NCBI GenBank assembly: GCA_032718475.1
Contig: JAUCBJ010002819.1
Location: 1-27,655 of the forward strand
Source: Nemertoderma westbladi
Lineage: Eukaryota; Xenacoelomorpha; Nemertodermatida; Nemertodermatidae
Direction: 5' to 3'
Length of the DNA stretch: 27,655 nucleotides
Shown here: positions 19,816-27,655 of the stretch, in pieces
Position numbering within the stretch: position 1 is the stretch's first letter
Layout of the letters: each line of letters begins with the position of its first letter
Notes under the pieces: generated by a model
Seen by the model: the letters and a program-made list of their open reading frames with translations, nothing else
Database searches by the model: none
What the model was told of the DNA's origin: nothing
Program-made: the position numbers and the translations under genes

Positions 19816-20145
19816 ATGCGTAACGCATTCGTACCACATGCAGCATTCGTAAAAGGTGCGTGCAAAGTTATTTAAGATTCGTGAAGCCTTCGTCAATGGG
19901 TCGTCAGTCCGAATAATTTAACGAATGCGTATAGTATTCGTATCGCATGTGAGATTTCACTTGTAAATATATTCGTGGCTCATCATTCGTGGCACATGCG
20001 ATACGAATGCTTCCACTCCACACAAATAATAATTCGTGGTTCATTCGTTCGTGGCACATGCGACACGAATGCTTAGCCACGCCACGCTTAAAATTATTAG
20101 TGGTCTATTCGTGACGCATGCGATACGCATGCAAAGCACTCTCAA
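19816..20145. repeat. Tandem array of near-palindromic ATTCGTGGCACATGCG units
   Basis: The core ATTCGTGGCACATGCGATAC followed by GAATGC recurs near 19990, 20045 and 20105, with more diverged versions from 19820 onward (for example the inverted ATTCGTATCGCATG at about 19937). The core is nearly its own reverse complement. The unit length is roughly 60-70 bp. No coding potential; open frame 20036-20218 (plus) is a by-product. Confidence 0.7.
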
Positions 20146-20397
20146 TAAGTGTACCATACAAACTGTAATACGGCCAATCACCATTCGGCAAATAATCGAA
20201 CATAGTGTTATTAGTTAGTAGCTCTCCCCCTTTGTTACCAGTCAGCCAGTCCCATGTACTTTTACTATATATTTATTTAATGGGTTGCCCAGTAATTCTT
20301 AACTCCCGTTTATTATTTTGGTTCCCCATTATTTTGGTATGTAAACCTGTTGCCTTTACCAACATGCTTGATATACTGTAATAATGTAAAGGTTATG
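20146..20397. other. Short unique segment, no gene seen
   Basis: AT-rich sequence between the ATTCGT array and the inverted repeat, with no recognised signal. Confidence 0.45.
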
Positions 20398-20607
20398 TAC
20401 TGTAGGCTAGGTGAGATAAATAATGACAACATAAAACTACAGTATTAACTTAACGAACTACAGTATGTAGGCATACTTATAGTATGTAGGCACTAGGCAC
20501 CCCCACCCGTAGTTTTAGCCCCTTTCATCCTGTACAGTAGTACTCATTTCCCAAAGTTATTACAGTAGTTTTATGTTGTCATTATTTATCTTACCTGGCC
20601 TACAGTA
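20398..20607. repeat. Inverted repeat with 47-bp arms
   Basis: The left arm (20398-20444) begins TACTGTAGGCTAGG and the right arm (20561-20607) ends CCTGGCCTACAGTA. The arms match at about 44 of 47 positions, through GATAAATAATGACAACATAA. The 116-bp loop has no gene. It may be a small inverted-repeat transposon; no TSD was found. Confidence 0.78.
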
Positions 20608-20748
20608 CAGTACCAATACATATTATAAAGCATATGGAAATTTTATTAAATTGTACCTGTGTATGGTGATATTCTCACACAGTTTCTTAGGCCTCCAGGT
20701 CGAATTTGTTTAATTCGCTATAAAACGCCATTAAAAAGTCTACTGATA

Positions 20749-20784
20749 TACTGTAGCAGTTAATTACCGGTAACTGCTACAGTA
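20749..20784. repeat. Small perfect hairpin
   Basis: TACTGTAGCAGTTA and TAACTGCTACAGTA are inverted 14-bp arms around ATTACCGG. There is no U-tract or other sign of a functional terminator, and the context is non-coding. Confidence 0.7.
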
Positions 20785-20929
20785 GGCCCTACACTTATTA
20801 ATGGTAAAAAAATCTTACAGACAAAATACCGGTACTTCAAAGGCATACATTTTATGAGATGCATCAACATAATTTCAATGTTTTTTTTACTATATTCTAG
20901 AATATTAATTCGCTTTTTTTCGATAATAA

Positions 20930-21115
20930 GTAATAAAATATATATACTGTATAATAATAATACAAATATATATAATAATAAAATAATATAATATAATAAT
21001 AAAATAATATAATAATAAAATAATATAATATAATAATAAAATAATATAATAATAAAATATCATAAAAAATAATAAACCATCAATAATAATTAATAAGTAT
21101 AATAATAACTATAAC
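20930..21115. repeat. AT-only simple repeat (TAATAATAAAA type)
   Basis: Almost pure A and T, dominated by TAATAATAAAATAATA phrases. No gene. Confidence 0.85.
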
Positions 21116-21898
21116 GATTTACGTCTGAAATTGCGTGCTCTTGAATTATATCTGGACATTTTTATGGGGAAATTTAAAATGGCTTTCATATTCGATTCGG
21201 AATATCAAGTATATTCAAAAAAATAAAATAAAATGGACACGTTTTAACAGTTGTAAACTGTTAAAACTATGTAAACTGTAGCGAAATAATAAAAGATAAG
21301 AGAAGATTATGACGTCTTTTTTGACCTACAGTACACTCCGCACGTGGTAATCTGGTTTTAATTACATACAGTAAAAGTTAAATCGGTTAAAATGTTTAAA
21401 CATTATTTACAATAATACATATACTGTAGATAGGGCACAATCACAATAATATACTGCAAATAAAGTAACACAAGCACCTTGTCCCGAAATATAGTGTCGT
21501 TATATCTCTTTCAAATTACATGCAATCTAATTAAGATTTGTAGAAAAACTTGGGGGGGGGGGGGCAGCAGGTGCCTAAATAACGACACAATATTCCAGGA
21601 CATGGTGTATTTAAGAGTTACGCCGATGACGTTTATGTTTTGGCGTCTTTTTAGAGTCATTATTCAGTAAATTATTTTCACTTTAAATTACGTCAGTACG
21701 ACGGTAGGGTAGGACTAAAAACCCAAACGGTTTACGGAGTTATATCAGACTTTATTTCACAACAGTGTGGATAAAAGATCTGGAAATACGATTTACAAAC
21801 GGGAAAGAAATATTTAACTTAATTGCTTATTAATTAATTAAGTAAGTAAGTAGAACCTGAATTGAGGTCCTGCATGCCTAGATGTGCTGATATACGAT

Positions 21899-23503
21899 AG
21901 CATTCTTGTGAATGTGCCATCCAGAGATTTGGTGTTCTCAGCAGTTAGAGCCCAGCATGGACTCCCATAGAGGAGTACTGGAACTATTGCTGCTCTAAAT
22001 AATCGGACCTTAAGTTTCCGATTAATTCTCGGTGACTTCCAAATCCTGGAAAGGCTATTCAAGGCTGCCCATGCCTTTCCCTTACGTATTCGAAGGTCCT
22101 CACCTGACTTCCGGATCCATGATCCCAGGTAACAGAAGTCATCCACATGTTCAAGCATACCATCTTTTGAGCTTATGCTCATCCGATCAGAGACTTGCTG
22201 AGGACTTTCAAAGTTAACTGTCAAAATTTTGGTCTTTCTGGAGTTAATAAAAAGACCAACACTAGAAGCAGCATGTTCTAATGAGCTGAGGAGCCGTTGG
22301 GCTCCCTCTAGTGATTCTGAGAGTACTCCTAAGTCATCAGCAAAGTCTAGATCAGTTAGGTACTTGGCAGGATTTCCTCGACTTCTGGAGCTAGTAGGTG
22401 GAGTTATCATCACCCCATCATCATTATGATGATCTAAGGACATGCGTAGAACATAGTCAACAACAATTATGAACAAGAATGGTGCAAGTGTGTCTCCCTG
22501 GAGGACGCCCCATAACACTTCAAATGGTTCTGTGTCACCGTCAACATAACAGTAGAAACAAATGTTGTCGAACCATCGTATACTAATCTGATTGCTGCAA
22601 TAATTTCATCAGGAATCCCATATAATGAAAGTATGCTGAACATACGTGAGCGAGAGACTGAATCAAAGGCCTTGAAGAAGTCAACAAAGACAACAGCCAG
22701 ATGCCTGTCTTTCTTTTTTGATAACTCTTCAATTATCCTTCTAAGTGCCAAAATGGGCTCCATGGTCCCACGACCTTTACGGAACCCATTCTGATTTCCA
22801 CGGAGCAGTCTCTCAATGGGATCCCTGATGCGATTTAATATAATTCTATTGTATAGCTTTGCAGCAATCGAGATCAATGAGATTCCCCCGAAAAGAACCA
22901 TAGAGTGTTAGGTTGCCCTTCTTGGGAACTGGCACCAACTTATTTGTTTTCATTTCTTGTGGGACTCTTGTTGTTGGGTACATGTCTACTATGATGGGAT
23001 AGATGAGCTTTAAACACTCAGGTATTTTAAAGACCTCAGGGGGAACACCATCTACTCCACTAGCACGATTGGTCTTAATGCTCTTTGCAGCAGCCTTCAC
23101 TTCTGCAAAGGAGATATCACCAATGGGAATATCTAGGAGTACAGACTCAGACACTTTTACTTCTATAAAGTTATCAGGCAATACCCTGTCATTATTGAGG
23201 AGCTTTTCAAAGTAGTCCTTCCAACCATTATTGAGGCGATCGGCTGGTGATTCAGCCTTAACCTTGGTAGTTGGTTGGCTTTTCCGCCCAGTAAGCAGAT
23301 TGATCGATTTCCATGCCTAGGATGATTGCCTGCTGTCGTCAGCATCATTGATGGCATCAACCTGTTGGTTTATTAGCTCCTGTAAATTAACAGAGTACTG
23401 CCTGTTCAGGGACCTACTGTAGATGCAGCCTTAACTGCATTCTTTGCCGCTGTAGTCTGTTTGAGTCGGGACTCTCTCTGCGCCTTGTAGAGGTCATTTC
23501 GGC
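21899..23503 (-). mobile_element. LINE copy B, lacking its 3' end
   Basis: It matches 15209-16813 at a constant offset of 6690 bp, without indels. The only substitution I noticed is one C/T difference near 22391, which changes PTGSRSR to PTSSRSR in the RT. The frameshifts are at the same places as in copy A, so both descend from one disabled insertion. AAGTAACACAAGC follows its 5' end (23504-23516). The LINE 3' part, equivalent to 14721-15208, is missing and replaced by X sequence. The open frame 22518-21838 ends in this foreign sequence. Confidence 0.92.
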
Positions 23504-24442
23504 AAGTAACACAAGCACCTTGTCCCGAAATATAGTGTCGTTATATCTCTTTTAAATTACATGCAATCTAATTAAGATTTGTAGAAAAACTTGGGGGGGG
23601 GGGGGGGGCAGCAGGTACCTAAATAACGACACAATATTCCAGGACATGGTGTATTTAAGAGTTACGCCGATGACGTTTATGTTTTGGCGTCTTTTTAGAG
23701 TCATTATTCAGTAAATTATTTTCACTTTAAATTACGTCAGTACGACGGTAGGGTAGGACTAAAAACCCAAACGGTTTACGGAGTTATATCAGACTTTATT
23801 TCACAACAATGTGGATAAAAGATCTGGAAATACAATTTACCAAGATTGTGAAAAAAAAAACGGGAAAAAATATCTAACTTAATTGCTTATTAATTAATTA
23901 AGTAAGTAAGTAGAACCTGAATTGAGGTCCTGCATGCCTAGATGTGCTGATATACGATGGTACCGGTACAAAGTACTTTCAGTTTCTCATTATAACTCCA
24001 TAAACCGTTTAGGTCAGTTCCAATATTTTGATGATGAAATCGCAACAACGGACTGACGGAGGTTATTTGCCACTATAGGCTTACTGCTATTACTATAGAT
24101 GAAACAATCGCCGCAACGGAGGTTATATTTGCCGCAAATGGAGGAAGCAGGGATTTACTGTATACTGTAATTGCCATATTGGAATAAAAATAGTATACAA
24201 CCGAAGATGTCGAATATATCCAGTTTCCACATTACGGCTATCCGCAAGGTTTACCAGCTGTGTACCATGTAACCTACAGTACTGCATAACGTTTAATTCT
24301 TCATAACAATTCTCATTTCTATATATTCTATAATTCTAATGTTTTATTTACTCAATTCTAGAATACTAATTACGCATAATGAAGAAACAAGATGGAGGGA
24401 GAGTTTTAAAAGCTCAACTAAATAATAATTCAATGTGCTGCG

Positions 24443-24900
24443 TTCGGGGGAGTGAGAGCGGATTTGGTTGCGCGGGGGGTTGAGGGCAAACCAACGTGTG
24501 GCGTCGTTTGATGTTGCGGTCATTAACGCTGACGCCACCACCTACACCCTCGCCAACCGGTCAACCGAATCGCTCCTTGAAGAACGTTGCCGCTTCAAAA
24601 AGGGCCACTACGCACCACCACACCGTCTGTGCAGACCGGCGGATGTCATTTAGTCCGCTAGTGGGTACCACAGATGATGTTTGGTGTCTTGAGACCCGCG
24701 CCCTCATTATAACCACATTACGGAGGCCCTCGTGGCCAAGTTCCAGTCGATGAGGGAGCGAAGTTTTGCCTGTGTTCTGGGGGGCGTGCGATGCCGCCTT
24801 CAGTTTGGTCTGCTGCGGTCGAGTTCTCTGTGCCTTCGAAGGGGTCGCCGTTCATGAAGAGGGCTTGGTTTCGGGGATGGTGCAGGGCTCCGTGGAACGG
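24443..24900 (+). pseudogene. Relic of a retroelement-associated protein C-terminus (X copy B)
   Basis: This is the counterpart of 17701-18165 with the same conserved blocks (FDVAVINADA, RRMSFSPLVG, and a closing RCRLQFGLL-type block with the frame kept only in part). It has its own lesion: CATTATAACC replaces CATTAACC near 24714, which shifts the frame before the last block. Both copies are broken, and the first frame change (near 24495) is shared, so it predates their duplication. Confidence 0.58.
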
Positions 24901-25177
24901 ACATTGCGACTCAATATTGAGCTTTTGACAATTATTGAGAATTGTGTATTATTGTTATTAAATATTATCTGGTAAATAACTGTATTATTTCTACTATTAT
25001 TATTATTATATGTAATAATAATAATTAATGTTCTAGAATAATGACAAAATTGTTGTATTGAAATTATTAGCTGCTCAGAAATTGAAAAATCCGTCTCGGC
25101 AAGCAGGAAGAAAAGTTGTCGAACTATGTATCATCATCCAAATTTCGTAGCATATGATTTAAATTTGAAAACAATTA

Positions 25178-25265
25178 GGGGGGGGGGGGGGGTGTGGGGC
25201 TCCGACTAACTAAAAATGGTTGTTGTATTAAGTGAGATGGTGTACTTTTTTTAAATATAGCAACT
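25178..25265. repeat. Poly-G tract and right terminal unit of X copy B
   Basis: A long G run is followed by TGTGGGGCTCCGACTAAC and ends with AAATATAGCAACT, as at 19704-19798. Outside this point the two copies of X share nothing. Confidence 0.75.
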
Positions 25266-25801
25266 GTTATCAACCGACGACAATATATTTACAGTATCAA
25301 ACTGCTAAAAATAAGTGAGAACATGTGATAAACTGTATGCACTGTGGGGCGAGCCACGCAGTCAGGGCGAGCCTTAGCGCACAATTATAATTAGTAAACA
25401 GGGAAAAGTTTCATGTCCTGTCTCGTCTCAGGCTTCAACGATAATTACAAACATCATTTTCCTGTATAATACAATATACTGGGTCCTTATCGTGATGTTG
25501 AGTGCTAAGTCATACATACTTCTAATGCCAGAATGCAGTAATGTAAACAATTAAACACAATGTAATGTGATGTAAATGAAGTATGTAAGTAATGTAAGTG
25601 AGGAATTTATTCGGGCATTATTGGCGCCTCGCCCTGCAATCTTGTATATTACCTACCGCTACCGGTTCCTACAGCAGTACTGTGTACTGCAGTACTGCCA
25701 GACTGGTAAACTTGTTTTCAATGTAAAATCCTCTGCTGCTCTGGCAGTCTGGCTGTGTGGATCTGGGCCTACAAACAAACTGTGGCTGTGACTCCTGGAC
25801 A
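25266..25801. other. Upstream flank of MED30
   Basis: This is unique sequence containing the presumed promoter and 5' leader of MED30. I see no clear TATA element or initiator that I would stand behind. In-frame stop codons (for example TAA at 25724-25726) separate it from the coding frame. The frame 25576-25791 has no recognised features. Confidence 0.45.
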
Positions 25802-26341
25802 ATGGCTTCTGGTAGCAGTAGCGCGTCCAACACGAAACTAGAATTCGGTGACACCAACCCGCACATGGACACGAGTATAAACGCGCTGTCTCTGTGCAGA
25901 ATAGGACAGGAAACCGTTCAGGATATCATGTTTAAAACTCTCGAGACATTCCACATCCTAAAACTCGCACACATCCCGAACGGGGTGAGTATTCCATTCA
26001 ACTCGCACCAGGAACGCCTCAATAAACTCAACGAAAACTTACAAATAATGACGACGAAATTATTCAAGAAGTTGCGAATTATTTACGATAAAGTTAACGA
26101 GTTAGACAACGTTGACGTGGAAAGCAGATCGCAGGCGGATCTGGTCGCGCTGGTGAGTAAACGGGACTCGGTCACCATGGATACCGATAAACGAAGTCTC
26201 CCACTTCGAGACAACGAGCGTGAAGATTTAGTTAAAGCGTTAGTCGCTAAAAACAATGATCTCCATTTAATAATAGAACAGCTGAGAAGTTTAATTTGGG
26301 ATATAAACAGTATGTTGGTAATGGCTTCTCCAAAACATTGA
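25802..26341 (+). CDS. MED30: Mediator of RNA polymerase II transcription subunit 30
   Basis: MED30 is a metazoan-type subunit of the nuclear Mediator complex, which links transcription factors to RNA polymerase II. The 179-residue product is close to the human length (178). It carries the family signature SLCRIGQETVQDI (residues 30-42), IPNGV (58-62), the helical segment around LFKKLRIIYDKVNEL, and the C-terminal block LRSLIWDINSML (161-172). The N-terminal 25 residues are Ser/Asn-rich and variable, as is usual. The start chosen is the ATG at 25802, which has A at -3 and G at +4; a 15-codon upstream extension would need a GTG start. The reading frame is uninterrupted by introns, unlike the vertebrate gene. 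This could mean intron loss or a retrocopy. No lesion is present, and its codons are GC-richer than the flanks, which favours a functional gene. Confidence 0.94.
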   Translation: MASGSSSASNTKLEFGDTNPHMDTSINALSLCRIGQETVQDIMFKTLETFHILKLAHIPNGVSIPFNSHQERLNKLNENLQIMTTKLFKKLRIIYDKVNELDNVDVESRSQADLVALVSKRDSVTMDTDKRSLPLRDNEREDLVKALVAKNNDLHLIIEQLRSLIWDINSMLVMASPKH

Positions 26342-26470
26342 GTTTTATTCAGAATTACTGTGAATAGTTATTGTAACTATCAACTGTATCTTTATTCGCA
26401 CCATTCCCACTACCGGGTACCAGTAATGTCTATTGCAATATTACTTACTATACGCGTATACTATTCATAC

Positions 26471-26476
26471 AATAAA
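26471..26476 (+). promoter_or_regulatory. Candidate polyadenylation signal for MED30
   Basis: AATAAA lies about 130 bp after the MED30 stop codon, and TTATTATTATTGT follows. Placement and sequence fit a normal 3' end, but the AT-rich background makes chance matches common. Confidence 0.55.
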
Positions 26477-26629
26477 ATTTATTATTATTGTCCTGCCGGT
26501 ACTAATTATTGTTTCTGCGTTTATATTATCAGTGCTTTAACTGAATCCACAAACTCCACCATAGCTATGGCGTCTGATTTGAGCCAAAATACCTTAGAAT
26601 TCCAAATGTGTACCTTACATTTTTCATTA

Positions 26630-27345
26630 GCTTATATTTATAAGCATTCGCTTAAAAGTATGTTATTTTATTGCATTTGAATTTATACATCGCTTAAAAG
26701 TAAGCTATGTTTTATGAAGTTGACTTTAATAAATCGCTTAAAATTAAGGTATTTTTTACAAGTTCTCTTAAAACATCGCTTAAAAGTAAGCTATGTTTTT
26801 TGTATTTGCCTTGAAAATCGCTTATAAGTAAGCTAATTTTTTGCAATTGCCTTGAAAATCGCTTAAAAGTATGGTATTTTAGTGCATTTGAATTTATACA
26901 TCGCTGAAAAGTAAGGTATTTTTATGAAGTTGACTTTAATAAATCGCTTAAAATTAAGGTATTTTTTACAAGTTCTCTTAAAACATCGCTTAAAAGTAAG
27001 CTATGTTTTTTGTATTTGCCTTGAAAATCGCTTATAAGTAAGCTAATTTTTTGCAATTGCCTTGAAAATCGCTTAAAAGTATGGTATTTTAGTGCATTTG
27101 AATTTATACATCGCTTAAAAGTAAGGTATTTTTTACAAGTTCTGTTAAAACATCGCATAAAAGTAAGCTATGTTTATGTAGTTGACTGTAATAATAAATC
27201 GCTTTAAATAAGGTATTTAATTGCAGTTCTGTTCCAACATTGCTTAAAATGAAGTATGTGTTTATGCAGTAATATAGTTTAAAGTAAGCGATGTTTTTGA
27301 CAGTGTCGTTTAAACATAGTTTAAAGTAAGCGATGTTTTTGACAG
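26630..27345. repeat. Satellite with ~42-bp monomer and 210-bp higher-order period
   Basis: Monomers share ATCGCTTAAAAGTAAGCTAT followed by a T-rich stretch and GCAATTGCCTTGAA or similar. Five monomers form a larger unit: the segment starting GAAGTTGACTTTAATAAATC at 26716 recurs almost identically at 26926, a 210-bp period. Toward the right the units degrade to ATAGTTTAAAGTAAGCGATG repeats near 27270 and 27317. The frames 26922-27158 and 27104-27385 (minus) are satellite artefacts. Confidence 0.88.
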
Positions 27346-27655
27346 TGTTTTGTCCAATCAAATGCGTTGTTGGCAATATCTGCAATTAGTAAATAGATCA
27401 CGAGAGGGCGCTGTTGAGCAATTGTTGTATTCCAGTATTCGATCAGCAAAATCGAATTTCTGATATGTAGGGTACACGGTACGGACAGTACGGTTAACAG
27501 TATAGTTACAGAGTACTGCAGTAGCCAGTAGGTATGTCATCTGAAAATTTCATCTTTGTAATTGAGAGCCTAATACGGAGGTGCCAACAAACTGCAGATG
27601 ATACATATAAGCAGCAGCTACTTTGATGCCGAGCAATAGGTAAACTTAATAACCA
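27346..27655. other. Unique DNA at the window edge, no gene seen
   Basis: Nothing recognisable. The frame 27358-27540 (minus) is featureless. Confidence 0.45.

Larger units (their letters stand above)
21301..25265. repeat. Repeat unit X, copy B (mosaic of empty and LINE-filled alleles)
   Basis: It starts and ends with the same sequence as copy A. The left piece (21301-21898) runs through AAGTAACACAAGC straight into ACCTTGTCCCG with no LINE, so the insertion site is empty here. At TATACGAT (about 21898) it jumps into the LINE, which then ends at 23503 in the same TSD, and X sequence from ACCTTGTCCCG onward appears a second time (23517-25265). The unit therefore contains about 420 bp of X twice. 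A tandem duplication with a deletion between an empty and a filled copy, or a mis-joined assembly of two alleles, would explain it. Confidence 0.8.

Noticed and set aside
20751-20782. Rho-independent terminator
   Set aside because: It is a perfect hairpin but without a T tract, in non-coding eukaryotic DNA.
25757-25801. A 15-codon N-terminal extension of MED30
   Set aside because: It would begin at GTG, not ATG. The ATG at 25802 has a good Kozak context and gives the usual protein length.
26630-27345. CRISPR-like array
   Set aside because: The units are contiguous and related throughout, with no distinct spacers, in a eukaryotic context. It is a satellite.

Overview
This is AT-rich eukaryotic DNA from an animal, most likely a marine invertebrate. 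I base this on one clear metazoan-type Mediator gene, non-LTR retrotransposon remnants, many non-autonomous DNA transposons with inverted ends and target-site duplications (TSDs), and satellites. The species cannot be fixed from the sequence. No bacterial, phage or CRISPR features were seen. The only intact protein-coding gene I can support is MED30 (25802-26341, + strand); nearly everything else is repeat.

Layout. 1-2088 is unique DNA with a 68-bp palindrome, then an approximately 52-bp minisatellite. 2089-3205 is a 1.1-kb non-autonomous element (here E1) inserted in that minisatellite, which resumes at 3215. A palindrome-bounded segment (3686-3922) and a 422-bp MITE (M, 4068-4489) follow. 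From 4668 to 13615 lies a nest of insertions. A second copy of E (E2) is split by element G1 (5593-13416; 18-bp perfect inverted ends, 8-bp TSD). G1 is itself split by element H (6126-8000) and by long-inverted-repeat element N (8298-10371), and N has been partly tandem-duplicated (11241-13326). Removing the insertions leaves E2 at 1116 bp, against 1117 bp for the uninterrupted E1.

14556-19798 and 21301-25265 are two copies of a repeat unit (X). X carries a frameshifted relic of a retroelement protein and long poly-G tracts. Both copies contain a 5'-truncated LINE on the minus strand at the same site, in TSD AAGTAACACAAGC. The second copy also holds an unfilled version of the same site at its left end, so it is a mosaic of empty and filled alleles. 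A GATC-rich inverted-repeat element (K) interrupts the first copy inside a poly-G run. Between the copies lie an ATTCGT-type tandem array, an inverted repeat and AT-rich simple sequence.

25266-27655 holds MED30 as a single uninterrupted reading frame, a candidate polyadenylation signal, and a satellite with a 210-bp higher-order period starting about 290 bp after the stop codon.

No multi-gene pathway or operon is present. The interest lies in the order of insertions, the mosaic duplication and the unclassified element families. All element names (E, G1, H, K, M, N, X) are local labels. Alignments and counts were made by eye.
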